Part shown: in pieces, positions 50,557 to 60,389 of the stretch | Position numbering within the stretch: the stretch's first letter is position 1 | How the letters are laid out: each line of letters opens with the position of its first letter | Source: Pedobacter sandarakinus | Lineage (GTDB): Bacteria; Bacteroidota; Bacteroidia; Sphingobacteriales; Sphingobacteriaceae | Direction: 5' to 3' | Assembly: GCF_026240095.1 (NCBI RefSeq) | Contig: NZ_JAPIVG010000002.1 | Coordinates: forward strand, 434,001-498,000 | Length of the DNA: 64,000 nucleotides | The notes under the pieces: model-generated | The model's input: only the letters and a program-made list of their open reading frames with translations | Databases searched by the model: none | What the model was told of the DNA's origin: nothing | Position numbers and translations under genes: made by a program

Positions 50557-51384
50557 TTAAACTCCGGAATAAGCGCAAAACCCACCATCAACGGTAATGC
50601 TGGTTCCATTTACAAATTTTGAGGCATCACTTAACAGATAAATCAGTGCGCCAATCAATTCTTTGGGGTCTCCAAATCGTTTAAACGGCGTTTTTCCAAT
50701 GATAGCATCACCCCTCGATGTAAGCGAGCCGTCTTCATTGGTTAGAAGTGCACGGTTTTGGTTAGTGATGAAAAATCCAGGAACAATAGCGTTCATCCTG
50801 ATCTTATCGCCATATCGAGCGGCCAACTCCACAGCCATCCATTTGGTATAAGAATCTATTGCAGTTTTAGCCATGGAATATCCCAATACCCGGGTGATGG
50901 CCTGACTTGCAGTTACCGAAGAAATGTTGACAATGCTGCCACCACCACTTTTTGCAATTTCCCTCCCAAAAATCTGTGTTGGAAGTAATGTGCCAAAAAG
51001 ATTTAAATCGAAGGCCTGTTTCAGTGCGGGGATATTGAGATCGAAGATATCGCTTCCTGGTTGAATGACAGCCTCTTTCACATTGCCACCGGCGGCATTA
51101 ACCAATGCATCGATCTTGCCAAAAGTTTCAATGATTCGTTTATTTGCATCCCTAAGCGCTTCCTCTTGCAATACATCTGCAATAATATACATAGCCTTTC
51201 CGCCGGCAAGATTAACCTCTTCTGCCCTTAACTTTGCAATCTCTTCATTTCTTCCAATCACAACTATCGATGCCTCTGCGCTGGCCAAGCCATTTATAAA
51301 GGCTTCGCCAAGTACACCGGTAGCGCCTGTTACCACTACAACTTTATCCTTCAAAGAAAAAAGCATTCCATTATCTCTGTTCAT
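50557..51384 (-). CDS. SDR-family oxidoreductase, probable fructuronate reductase
   Basis: 275 residues. Rossmann motif TGATGVLGEAF, NAAGG, catalytic Ser in VNISSVTA and YSMAK, and a closing NGTSITVDGGF. Its position directly before uxuA suggests it reduces D-fructuronate to D-mannonate, a role filled in Bacteroidota by an SDR instead of the classical UxuB; this is inferred from context. The first ATG (51384) and MLFSLKDK six codons later are both possible starts. Confidence 0.85.
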   Translation of the reverse strand: MNRDNGMLFSLKDKVVVVTGATGVLGEAFINGLASAEASIVVIGRNEEIAKLRAEEVNLAGGKAMYIIADVLQEEALRDANKRIIETFGKIDALVNAAGGNVKEAVIQPGSDIFDLNIPALKQAFDLNLFGTLLPTQIFGREIAKSGGGSIVNISSVTASQAITRVLGYSMAKTAIDSYTKWMAVELAARYGDKIRMNAIVPGFFITNQNRALLTNEDGSLTSRGDAIIGKTPFKRFGDPKELIGALIYLLSDASKFVNGTSITVDGGFCAYSGV

Positions 51385-51399
51385 GGTTCAACTCACTAA

Positions 51400-52884
51400 T
51401 TAGTTATTTTCGACAACCAAAGTGGTAATAGAATGAGGTAAGCTGGTGGTATTGGCCGCTTTTCCTTTAATCCATAAACTATAATCTAATTTATCATCAG
51501 ATTGATTCATGACTACAACTACAAGCTTCCCATCGGTATTTAGGAAGGCCGTTGAAGCCAATTTATCTCTACTAGATGCTGTGCCCACGCGTTTAGCACC
51601 CGGACGAATGAATTTAGAAAAATGACCCATATAGTAATAAGCATTTGTATAGATGAGTTTATCTTTTTTTACATCGGCGTGTACAGGGGCAAAACAAAAA
51701 TTACCCACATGGTTTGGTCCGCCATTTTCATCAAGGAGGATATTCCAATCCGTCCAGGCAGCGGTTCCGGCATTGAAATCGTTAATCATCGAGTAGCCAT
51801 AACGTTCACCTAGTGTCCAGTCGTCTAATTTATTTACATCGTATTTTTCTTTGCAACCTTCAGTAAAGATTAAAGCCTTATCTGGATATGCTTCATGCGT
51901 TTGGCGAACATTTCCGAACTGCATATCACTGCCTGTCCACGTTTCATACCAGTGGAAACCAATGCCCCAAACATATTTGGCAGCATCTTTATCATTTAAA
52001 ATAGTGCTTGCCCGCTGAAAAATCTGATCGCGGTTGTGATCCCATGCGATTAATTTTTTAGATGAAAGGCCAGATTTCTGCAACGTTGGACCCAGAAAAT
52101 TTTTGATAAAATCGCGTTCTTCTTCTGCTGTATATAAGCATGATTCCCATTTCTGCTTAGCCATTGGCTCATTTTGAACGGATAATCCCCAAATTGGAAT
52201 ACCCATGGCCTCGTAGGTTTTTATAAATTTAACATAGTGGTTTGCCCAGCTTTGACGGTATGCAGGCAATAAGTGGCCTCCTTGTAATAAGCTGTTGTTA
52301 TCTTTCATCCATGCGGGGGGCGACCATGGACTTACATATAGGGGAAGTTTACCACCTGCTGCTGCCGTAGCTTGCTTAATAAGCGGAATTTTGAATTGCT
52401 CATCGTGTGCAACACTAAATGTTTTCAAATCCTTATCGTTATCTTGTACATAGGTATAACTGCCGGTAGAGAAATCGCAGCTTGCAATGTTCGTGCGGGC
52501 CAGGGTGTAGCCTATCCCCTTGTCTGGAGAATAGTAAGCCGTGAGTAATTCCTGCTGATTTTTCTTCGAAAGTTTAGCAAATGTTTCTGCTGAGGCATCG
52601 GTTAGCGCACCACCTATTCCAACCAGTGTTTGGTATTTAATAGTAGGATCTACAAAGATGCAAGGCTCTGTCTCGAAGGGCTGCTTGTTATCAACAAAGG
52701 TTAATGTTCCAGTCTTAGTAATGCGGTAATCAGACTTATTTGCCGTGGTATAAATAGTAACTTTTTTGCCTCCCACACTAAATATTGATGCGGGTTGCGA
52801 TACAGCTTTAGCTGCCTTTTTGTTTTGAGCCGCGGCACTAAAGGCCGTTGCTAGCATGAGTAAGATCCCCAGATGTTTTTTCAT
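51400..52884 (-). CDS. GH30-family glycoside hydrolase
   Basis: 494 residues from the ATG at 52882-52884, which begins a signal peptide (MKKHLGILLMLATAFSAAAQ). The (beta/alpha)8 catalytic domain has acid/base Glu239 in VQNEP and nucleophile Glu342 in FTEGC; a small beta domain closes the C-terminus. GH30 includes glucosylceramidases, beta-1,6-glucanases and glucuronoxylanases; the subfamily cannot be set by eye. It lies 15 bases before the SDR gene. Confidence 0.92.
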   Translation of the reverse strand: MKKHLGILLMLATAFSAAAQNKKAAKAVSQPASIFSVGGKKVTIYTTANKSDYRITKTGTLTFVDNKQPFETEPCIFVDPTIKYQTLVGIGGALTDASAETFAKLSKKNQQELLTAYYSPDKGIGYTLARTNIASCDFSTGSYTYVQDNDKDLKTFSVAHDEQFKIPLIKQATAAAGGKLPLYVSPWSPPAWMKDNNSLLQGGHLLPAYRQSWANHYVKFIKTYEAMGIPIWGLSVQNEPMAKQKWESCLYTAEEERDFIKNFLGPTLQKSGLSSKKLIAWDHNRDQIFQRASTILNDKDAAKYVWGIGFHWYETWTGSDMQFGNVRQTHEAYPDKALIFTEGCKEKYDVNKLDDWTLGERYGYSMINDFNAGTAAWTDWNILLDENGGPNHVGNFCFAPVHADVKKDKLIYTNAYYYMGHFSKFIRPGAKRVGTASSRDKLASTAFLNTDGKLVVVVMNQSDDKLDYSLWIKGKAANTTSLPHSITTLVVENN

Positions 52885-53075
52885 TATCATTGTTTTAATT
52901 TTTGTACGATGACCTGGCTCCATTTTGTAGAACAGACATCGATATTTGTGATTTAAAGTGCACTTAGTTTAAAGCGCCTTCAAATAGTTAATATTTTTTA
53001 AGTTATTTTTTGCAGTCATTAGTCATATAGGCATCTATTTTTAATACTTACGAGTTAATGTAGATTGATTTCGAG

Positions 53076-55298
53076 CTAATCCATCAGTTTGAAATCTTTT
53101 TCCAGCTTAATATTATCAGATGCTGTACCAATCATTAGTTTAAAATCTCCCGGCTCTGCAACCCATTGTAATGCCTGATTATAGAATGAAAGCTTCTCTT
53201 TATCAATAATAAAACTAATATTTTTTTGTTCTCCTGCCTTCAGCATAACCTTTTGAAAGTCTTTCAACTCTTTTATTGGCCGTACAACAGAAGCAAACTT
53301 ATCTTGCAAATACAGTTGAACCACCTCTTCTCCGTCATACTTACCTGTATTTTTTAAGGTGAAATTGACCACAATTTTATCATTGCTATGAATTTGATTT
53401 TTGCTTATGGTTAAACCTGAATAGTCGAAACTGGTATAGCTTAAGCCGTAACCAAAGGCAAATCTTGGGCTGTTTGGCATATCTAGATAAGCAGAGCGAT
53501 AGTTGATATCTTTATCATTTTTGGATGGTCTTCCGGTGCTTAAATAATTGTAATAAATTGGAATTTGCCCTTCATCTCTCGGGAAGGTAATGGGGAGTTT
53601 ACCGCTTGGGTTATAATCTCCAAACAGCACATTTGCCATTGCATTTCCAGCCTCACTTCCTAACCACCAGGTGTACATAATTGCAGGCACATGATCTGCA
53701 GTCCAGTTAAAAATAAGCGGACGGCCGGCCATAACTAAAACAACTACAGGTTTACCCGTTGCCTGTACAGCTTTTATCAAATCTTCCTGTACGCCGGGAA
53801 TACGAATGTGAGCTCTACTTTTAGCCTCACCGCTCATATCAAGCGCTTCACCCACGGCCATAACCACAACATCTGCCTGTTTAGCTACCGCAACTGCTTC
53901 ATCAAATCCTGCTTTAGATGAGTCGGCTATCTCGCAACCCTTTGCGTAAAGTAACTCGGTTTTGTCTCCTAACTTATTTTTTAGGCCTTGGTAAAGTGAA
54001 ATTAGTTGATCATCTTTCCAACTTATAGACCAGAATCCCTGCATGTCCTTTTCAGATTTACCTAGCGGACCAATTACCGCAATTTTCTTCAGGGTTTTTG
54101 ATAAGGGCAAAAGCTGATTTTCATTTTTTAGTAAAACGATGCTTTTCTCTGCCATGGATAGCGATGCCTTCCTATTTTCAGGTGAATTGAGTTCTTTTTC
54201 CTGGCGGGCTGCATTGCTAAAACGGTATGGATCATCAAACAGTCCGAGTTCGAACTTTTTCCGCAATATTCTCCGTACTGCATCATCAATTAAAGCCACA
54301 GGAACTTTTTTCTCGGCAACCAACTTAGCAAGGTTTGGCAAATAACTTCTGCTCTCCATATCCATATCGCTGCCAGCTAGAATAGCCAATTCAGCCGCTT
54401 GAGCTTTGTCTTTGGCAAATCCATGATCGATCATTTCACCAATCGACCCCCAGTCACTAACAACAAAACCATTATATTTCCATTTCCCCTTCAAAATATC
54501 GCGTTGAAGATGCGCATTTCCCGTAGCCGGAATCCCATTTAAAGTATTAAAGGAATTCATAAAAGTAGCTGCACCAGCATCTACAGCTGCTTTAAAAGGG
54601 GGAAGATAAGTTTCCCATAGCGTATGCTCACTCATGTCTACAGCATTGTAATCTCTACCAGCTATTGCCGCACCATAAGCTGCAAAGTGTTTAGCACATG
54701 CCATTACCGCATCTAAATTTCCTAATCCCTTACCCTGAAAACCTTTTACCCTAGCAAAGGCAATCTTCGAACCAAGGTAAGTATCCTCACCTGCACCCTC
54801 CATTACCCTTCCCCAACGCGGATCTCGTGCAATATCAACCATTGGTGCAAAGGTCCAGTGCACTCCCGAGGCTGCAGTTTCCCTTGCAGCAATTCGGGCA
54901 CTTTCTTCCATCGCCGCCAGATCCCAGCTGGCCGCTTCTGCTAAGGGAATAGGGAAGGTTACCCGATAGCCATGAATCACATCCAAACCGAAAATAAGTG
55001 GAATTTTCAAACGCGATTGCATGGCGTATTCTTGTACTTCTCGGGTTTCTTTTGCGCCTTTAATATTCAGCATCGAACCTAATTTCCCATCTTTAATATC
55101 CTTTAATTTATTTGGATTGGGGGTGATGGGTCCAGTCGCATCACTATCGCCTGTATACTGATTCAGCTGACCGATTTTTTCTGCTAAGGTCATCAGCTTT
55201 AAAACCGAATCGACCTTTTTATCGATCTTTTGATTTTGCGCAAATGCACTGGTACAGGATATGGCTAATGCCACGGCCAATGACTTATATTTATTCAT
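53076..55298 (-). CDS. bglX: GH3 beta-glucosidase
   Basis: 740 residues with a signal peptide ending AFAQ (about residue 21). The N-terminal barrel holds the nucleophile Asp282 in GFVVSDWGS; the alpha/beta sandwich and the C-terminal fibronectin-III-like domain (from about 650) follow. Other family segments: FGLDVIHGYRVTFPIPL, ARDPRWGRVMEGAGEDTYL and AFGYGLSYTSF. It removes terminal beta-linked glucose or xylose in the periplasm. Directly downstream of the GH2 gene (26 bases). Confidence 0.94.
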   Translation of the reverse strand: MNKYKSLAVALAISCTSAFAQNQKIDKKVDSVLKLMTLAEKIGQLNQYTGDSDATGPITPNPNKLKDIKDGKLGSMLNIKGAKETREVQEYAMQSRLKIPLIFGLDVIHGYRVTFPIPLAEAASWDLAAMEESARIAARETAASGVHWTFAPMVDIARDPRWGRVMEGAGEDTYLGSKIAFARVKGFQGKGLGNLDAVMACAKHFAAYGAAIAGRDYNAVDMSEHTLWETYLPPFKAAVDAGAATFMNSFNTLNGIPATGNAHLQRDILKGKWKYNGFVVSDWGSIGEMIDHGFAKDKAQAAELAILAGSDMDMESRSYLPNLAKLVAEKKVPVALIDDAVRRILRKKFELGLFDDPYRFSNAARQEKELNSPENRKASLSMAEKSIVLLKNENQLLPLSKTLKKIAVIGPLGKSEKDMQGFWSISWKDDQLISLYQGLKNKLGDKTELLYAKGCEIADSSKAGFDEAVAVAKQADVVVMAVGEALDMSGEAKSRAHIRIPGVQEDLIKAVQATGKPVVVLVMAGRPLIFNWTADHVPAIMYTWWLGSEAGNAMANVLFGDYNPSGKLPITFPRDEGQIPIYYNYLSTGRPSKNDKDINYRSAYLDMPNSPRFAFGYGLSYTSFDYSGLTISKNQIHSNDKIVVNFTLKNTGKYDGEEVVQLYLQDKFASVVRPIKELKDFQKVMLKAGEQKNISFIIDKEKLSFYNQALQWVAEPGDFKLMIGTASDNIKLEKDFKLMD

Positions 55299-55324
55299 TT
55301 TCTAGGTTATATTTGGTTTGCTTT

Positions 55325-57160
55325 TTATTTATATTTTTCCTGCATTTGCTGGTAGTAATCTTTCAATACAAAAAAGGCTTTCTTCTTTTTCCCTGTTTCA
55401 CTAATGAGTCCTTTTCTGTTCCAAAAGTTCTGATAGATTGGATGTTGCCTTCTTGGCGATCTGAAATCCGTTAAAATCCAAGGAGTCATTCCGCTTAGTG
55501 CAGGAATTTTACTTAATAAAGTAATTTGGTTTTTGTAAAGCGCTTCCTGGTACTCTTCGCTCCAACGTGTATTTTCATCTGCATGAAAACCACCCAATGC
55601 ATCTCCTCCAAATTCAGTAATCACCACAGGTTTCTTATATTTAATGTCAAAATTGTACTTGGTTATCTCAGCTGGCGTACCACCCCAATACCATCCGGCA
55701 TATTCGTTAAAGCTCACCAAATCGATCACTTCTCCAAGTGGGTCATTTAGAATAATGTTAGTGCCATCACGGTGAACTTCCAAAGCTGCTGCTACCAAAC
55801 GCGTATCATCCTGACTACGTGCTGTTTCAGCGAGATTAGTCATAAAACTCAATCTTGCATCGCTCAGCGGTGTTTCATTACCAATAGACCAAACAATCAC
55901 ACTTGCACGATTTTTATCGCGAAAAATTAAGTCAGAAAGCTGTTGTTTCGCATTTGCATAAGTGGCGGGGTTTGTCCAGCTGATGGTCCAATATACCGGA
56001 ACTTCTGCCCAAACCAGGAGGCCCATTTCGTCTGCTAGCCTAATCATTTCTTCATTGTGAGGGTAATGCGCTAAGCGTACATAGTTACAATTCATGTCCT
56101 TTGCCCATTGCAACATCATTCGCATGTCGCCTTCAGAACGTAAACGACCAGCTAACAGGGGGTTCTCATCATGTAAAGAAATCCCCCTTAAAAATATTGG
56201 CTTCCCGTTCAGGTAAATGCTATCTGCCTTAGTTTGAATAGTTCTGAAACCGATCTTATCATCAATATTTTCTTTATCGGTTTTGATGTTTATTGCATAT
56301 AGTTTAGGATTTTCAGGCGACCAAAGATTTAGGTTATTCCAGGTAAATTCATCATACACTCTTCCTTCTCCATCTGTCTTGTATTTCTTCTCAAGCTTCA
56401 ATTCCGGTATAGAAAGGGTTATTTCTTGTCCTGATGTAGCGTCGGCTAACTTGAGGGAGAAATTTAGCAGACTGCTATTACCTTTTACAAGTTGAAGTTT
56501 ATAGTCGCTAATATAATGATCTGGAAATTCTGCCAGGTACACATCTCTTGTAATGCCTCCATAATTCCACCAGTCTGTATTTAATGTCGGAATTTCATCC
56601 TGCTTCCTGGTATTATCAACCTTCACGACAATGCTATTTTCTCCTATTTTTAATTTATTGGTAACATCGAACTGAAAAGGTGTGAATCCTCCTTTATGAA
56701 CACCAAGTTTTTTTCCATTCAAATACACGTGGGCTTCATAGTTTACCGCGGCAAAATAGATGGCATATTTTTTTCCTTTTTCTGGTTTCGCGTCGAATTT
56801 CCTTCGCAACCAGAGATTACCTTCATAAAATAATAGTTTTTCTGATTGCGAATTCCAGTCACCAGGAACGTTCATTGTTGGAGAGTGGTCGAAGTCATAC
56901 TCAATTAATTCTGACTTATCCTTCTGCACCCGGTCATCAAAAAAACCACCACTACCACTTTTTGACTGATCGAAAGGTACGTGTCGGTAATCGTAATAAC
57001 CGTTCTCATACGGATCGATGATGTAGTTCCACTTACCATTTAAAGACTGAATCTTTCTTGCTTGAATATTTTGTATGGCGTTAACTTGAGCTACAGCAGC
57101 AGTGCTAAAGAAGGATAAGAAAATTATAAGAACGCAATAGGTTGATTTAAGCATAGTCAT
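55325..57160 (-). CDS. GH2-family glycoside hydrolase (beta-galactosidase or beta-glucuronidase)
   Basis: 611 residues, short for a LacZ but right for beta-glucuronidase-like GH2. Signal peptide to about residue 25 (AVAQ). A jelly-roll sugar-binding domain (PGDWNSQSEKLLFYEGNLWLRR), an immunoglobulin-like domain, then the barrel with acid/base Glu429 in WSIGNET and nucleophile Glu516 in ITEFGG. The neighbouring uxuA and SDR genes favour beta-glucuronidase, which would feed glucuronate into their pathway. First gene of the cluster. Confidence 0.9.
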   Translation of the reverse strand: MTMLKSTYCVLIIFLSFFSTAAVAQVNAIQNIQARKIQSLNGKWNYIIDPYENGYYDYRHVPFDQSKSGSGGFFDDRVQKDKSELIEYDFDHSPTMNVPGDWNSQSEKLLFYEGNLWLRRKFDAKPEKGKKYAIYFAAVNYEAHVYLNGKKLGVHKGGFTPFQFDVTNKLKIGENSIVVKVDNTRKQDEIPTLNTDWWNYGGITRDVYLAEFPDHYISDYKLQLVKGNSSLLNFSLKLADATSGQEITLSIPELKLEKKYKTDGEGRVYDEFTWNNLNLWSPENPKLYAINIKTDKENIDDKIGFRTIQTKADSIYLNGKPIFLRGISLHDENPLLAGRLRSEGDMRMMLQWAKDMNCNYVRLAHYPHNEEMIRLADEMGLLVWAEVPVYWTISWTNPATYANAKQQLSDLIFRDKNRASVIVWSIGNETPLSDARLSFMTNLAETARSQDDTRLVAAALEVHRDGTNIILNDPLGEVIDLVSFNEYAGWYWGGTPAEITKYNFDIKYKKPVVITEFGGDALGGFHADENTRWSEEYQEALYKNQITLLSKIPALSGMTPWILTDFRSPRRQHPIYQNFWNRKGLISETGKKKKAFFVLKDYYQQMQEKYK

Positions 57161-57489
57161 TTTTTAAAAATTTTAGGAATTTGACAGTTTCAAAACTAGC
57201 AATTTATTATTAGATGATCCTTCCGAATGATGTCAAATTGACTTTTTTTTCCCTTTTCTAAATCGATTCTCACTGATATTGATCACATACTTAAAAAATC
57301 AAATCACCTGTTATACATCTAACTTCGTGTATTGAATGTCAGAAAATATTTCGTGACTAATTTAAATACTCAAACTGCAAACGATGCTATAAAGTGTGTC
57401 CATTTCAACAGTATTCGATTTGTTAAAGGTTTCAAACGTTTGAAATAATTGCTTAATTTTTGTTATCTATGTGCACCGTTTAGAAAAAT
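57161..57489. other. Divergent control region of the carbohydrate cluster, 329 bp
   Basis: It separates the GH2 gene (minus) from the LacI gene (plus). A TAGTTTTG on the minus strand (57191-57198) is a possible -7 element for GH2, without a well-placed -33. The LacI-type operator at 57430-57445 lies near the regulator. No coding frame or RNA gene was recognised. Confidence 0.5.
57430..57445. promoter_or_regulatory. LacI-family operator, perfect 16-bp palindrome
   Basis: TTTCAAACGTTTGAAA is a perfect palindrome with the central CG typical of LacI-family operators, 45 bases before the LacI gene start. Autoregulation and control of the divergent operon are inferred. Confidence 0.8.
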
Positions 57490-58503
57490 ATGATACCTAA
57501 TACTCCTGTTACCCTTAAGTTTTTGGCAGAAAAATTAAAAATGTCTGTTTCTACGGTTTCTAAGGCGTTAAATAATTATCCTACCATTAACGAATATACC
57601 AAAAAAAGGGTTCAGGAAATGGCGAAGGAACTGAACTTTACGCCGAACAAATCTGCCATCAATTTAAAAGAGCGAAAATCGAGAATCATTGGTATAATCT
57701 TACCAAATCTACTCGACCAGTTTTTTACCCGAAGCATTTACGGTATTGAGCAATTTGCAACAGAAAATGGGTACAACGTGATTATCAGCCAAAGCCATGA
57801 TTCACTGGAGAAAGAAATTCAGTCGGCTAACATGCTTTTAAAAAGTAGGGTTGATGGATTAATAGTGGCCATATCTAAAAATACTGTAGACTTTGCGCAT
57901 TTAGATCAATTTGAGCAGATTGGCGTTCCGGTAGTATATTATACCCGTAACCCAAGCTTCAACCTAAACTGCCACAAGGTGCTTGGCAATACTTTTCAGG
58001 GATGTTACGACGCCACATCCTATTTAATTAGTCGCGGACATCAGCAAATTGGTTATTTGGGCGGGCCCAAGATGAACAACTTTACACACGATCGGTTCAA
58101 AGGTTACATCAATGCTTTAAAAGATAACAATTTACCTTTTTCAGCAGAATTGGTTGCCTATACAGACTTTGATAAAGACAACACCAACAGTGCTATTGAA
58201 AAACTATTTTCTTCTAAGCTCGAGCCCACGGCACTTGTTGCATTTAAGGAACCTATTTTATTTGATGCCATAAAATATTTAAAATCAATCAATTACCAAG
58301 GTTTAGATAAATTAGAATGTATCGGATTTGGCAATCATGCGTTTATTAGCTACCTGGATTCCCCTCCGATCGCATCTATCGAAGAAAATCCGGAGGCTGT
58401 TGGGAAAAATGCAATTGAATTACTGTTGCGATTAATTAATCAGGAAATTGACCGATCAGATTACAAAAAAATTATGGTGGACTGCAAGCTTATCATCCAC
58501 TAG
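57490..58503 (+). CDS. LacI-family transcriptional regulator
   Basis: 337 residues. The helix-turn-helix (TLKFLAEKLKMSVSTVSKALNNYPTI) and hinge (LNFTPNKSAINLKERKSRIIGIILP) are typical; the periplasmic-binding-protein-like sensor domain follows (about 65-337). It should respond to a sugar released by the neighbouring glycosidases. Divergent from the cluster, with a perfect operator palindrome in between. The 3' end overlaps the convergent MFS gene by 4 bases. Confidence 0.94.
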   Translation: MIPNTPVTLKFLAEKLKMSVSTVSKALNNYPTINEYTKKRVQEMAKELNFTPNKSAINLKERKSRIIGIILPNLLDQFFTRSIYGIEQFATENGYNVIISQSHDSLEKEIQSANMLLKSRVDGLIVAISKNTVDFAHLDQFEQIGVPVVYYTRNPSFNLNCHKVLGNTFQGCYDATSYLISRGHQQIGYLGGPKMNNFTHDRFKGYINALKDNNLPFSAELVAYTDFDKDNTNSAIEKLFSSKLEPTALVAFKEPILFDAIKYLKSINYQGLDKLECIGFGNHAFISYLDSPPIASIEENPEAVGKNAIELLLRLINQEIDRSDYKKIMVDCKLIIH

Positions 58504-59729
58504 CCCGAAAAGGCTGGAACTTCTTTAATTGTTTTTCTATGCCTCTCGTAATAAATAAAAGCACCAGCAATACCGAGACCAGCAACACCTTCGAAAACAA
58601 CAACGGTCTGCGCTCCGAATTGATGTGCCATAAAGCCCATTAATAAACTTCCAATAGGCAAAACCCCCTGGTATGCCATGATATAATAACTTAAGGTCCT
58701 GCCCCGCATCGTATCATCTGCATGGGTTTGAAGATATGTATTTATAGAAGAGTTCTGAGCCATCAACCCCAAGGCTGCTAATCCTGTAAAAATTAGTGCC
58801 AATATAAGTGATGAAGACAATGCCAGCGCCATAACTGCCAGAGCCAATACAATACCAGATATGATAACAGTTCTTTGGATGTTCTGATTTGACTTTAGCG
58901 TAGCCATATAGATGGCGCCAAAGAATGCCCCAAAGCCAGCAGCACTTTCAAACCACCCGAAGGTAGTTGCGTCTCCATTAAAAATATCTTTGGCAAACAC
59001 GGGCAGCAAAGTAGTAAAAGGGATAACCAATAAACTGGAAGCGGCCGTCATTAAGATCATCGATGCCAAATCGGGAGAAGATTTTAAATAGTGATAGCCT
59101 TTCCTTAAATCTACCCAAATATTCTCTTTCGATTTAGGTGGTTCTGTAATCTTGAGTTTCATCATCACCATACAGGCCAATACCGCGATAAAGCTTAGAA
59201 AATTAATCAGAAAACAGATGTCCTCTCCCATTGTACTTAGCACCACACCAGCCAAAGCCGGACCAATTAACCTGGCTGCATTAAACATTGATGAGTTTAG
59301 CGCAATGGCATTTGGCAAGTCTTCTTTATCTTCTATCAAATTAACCATTAGCGACTGACGGGCGGTAACATCAAAAGAATTAACTAAACCTTGCACCAAT
59401 GATAAAGCGGCAATCCAGAATACATCATACACCTTAAACCAAATCATAAGGGCAAGAGCCCCTGCTTGCAACATCAATATTACCTGGGTAATCACAAGAA
59501 TCTTGTATTTATTATGCCTATCGGTATAGCTACCGGCGTATGGTGCTAAAATTAAGGAAGGTATCAAACTTAAGAAAGTAACCAAACCCAAAAGAAAAGC
59601 AGAACCCGTAAGGCGGTAAATTAACCAGCTAATGGCTACACGCTGCATCCATGTGCCAGTGAGCGAAATTGCCTGGCCTGTAAAAAAAAGCCTATAATTA
59701 TAATGCTTTAAAGATCGAAAAATACTCAT
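58500..59729 (-). CDS. MFS transporter, MFS_3 (multidrug/enterobactin exporter) type
   Basis: 409 residues, twelve predicted membrane helices. Family landmarks: FFTGQAISLTGTWMQRVAISWLIYRLTGS, SLILAPYAGSYTDRHNK, NAIALNSSMFNAARLIGPALAGVVL and MRGRTLSYYIMAYQGVLPIGSLLMG. It probably exports a small molecule. The MarR regulator next door, divergently transcribed with shared operators, suggests substrate-induced expression. Confidence 0.92.
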   Translation of the reverse strand: MSIFRSLKHYNYRLFFTGQAISLTGTWMQRVAISWLIYRLTGSAFLLGLVTFLSLIPSLILAPYAGSYTDRHNKYKILVITQVILMLQAGALALMIWFKVYDVFWIAALSLVQGLVNSFDVTARQSLMVNLIEDKEDLPNAIALNSSMFNAARLIGPALAGVVLSTMGEDICFLINFLSFIAVLACMVMMKLKITEPPKSKENIWVDLRKGYHYLKSSPDLASMILMTAASSLLVIPFTTLLPVFAKDIFNGDATTFGWFESAAGFGAFFGAIYMATLKSNQNIQRTVIISGIVLALAVMALALSSSLILALIFTGLAALGLMAQNSSINTYLQTHADDTMRGRTLSYYIMAYQGVLPIGSLLMGFMAHQFGAQTVVVFEGVAGLGIAGAFIYYERHRKTIKEVPAFSG

Positions 59730-59738
59730 GCTTTATTA

Positions 59739-59761
59739 GTAAAGTAACTTTACAAAGTTAC
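59739..59761. promoter_or_regulatory. Overlapping MarR-type operator palindromes
   Basis: GTAAAGT-A-ACTTTAC (59739-59753) and GTAACTTT-AC-AAAGTTAC (59744-59761) are both perfect and share their middle arm. They lie just upstream of the MFS start. A further half-site GTAAAGT occurs at 59881-59887, next to a TATATTTG -7 element (59874-59881) of the MarR gene. Confidence 0.7.
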
Positions 59762-59902
59762 ACAAGAAACTTCTTTTTCTTGCAACATAACAAAAGCAAA
59801 TTATCATGTTAAAAACATAATAAAGGGTTTTATCATTCAAATTTAACACACCAGTCTATCTAGATTAAATTTATATATTTGTAAAGTTTATTAACCATAA
59901 TA

Positions 59903-60346
59903 ATGTCTACCTCATCAGAAACTGTAGCTGCTTTACTTAGAAGTACTGTTACCCGGCTAACCCGTCAATTGCGAAAACAAAATGTAGGTGCAGCATATAG
60001 TAATGCCGAATTGCTTACCATGTCTCTTTTAGAGCAGCACATCCGTTTATTACCAACTGAACTTGCAGAAATGGAACGTGTATCCAAGCAAGCCATCTCA
60101 CAAATTCTTAATCGTTTGCTTGACGCAAAGTGTATAGTGAGACTCCAAAGTGAGGAAGACAAACGTAAAATCTTTATTTCCCTATCAAAATTTGGAAGAG
60201 ACCAACTCCTGGACATTAGAAAGATAAAAGAGGAATGGTTGGTAAAAACAATGGAAAAGCTTTATTCACCAAATGAAATTCAGCTTATTCAGGCATTTTT
60301 GCCATTACTATCCAGATTGGCAGAATACAACGAAACCATTGTATAG
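59903..60346 (+). CDS. MarR-family transcriptional regulator
   Basis: 147 residues. The winged helix is clear: LLTMSLLEQ, LAEMERVSKQAISQILNRLLDAKCIVRLQSEEDKRKIFISLSKFG, where the D-x-R of the wing is conserved. Flanking helices serve dimerisation. It is divergent from the MFS exporter, the usual arrangement for a repressor relieved by the exported compound; the ligand is unknown. Confidence 0.93.
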   Translation: MSTSSETVAALLRSTVTRLTRQLRKQNVGAAYSNAELLTMSLLEQHIRLLPTELAEMERVSKQAISQILNRLLDAKCIVRLQSEEDKRKIFISLSKFGRDQLLDIRKIKEEWLVKTMEKLYSPNEIQLIQAFLPLLSRLAEYNETIV

Positions 60347-60389
60347 TTTTCTTTTAACCTAATCAATTTAGCCGTATCTTGCAGCCCTA

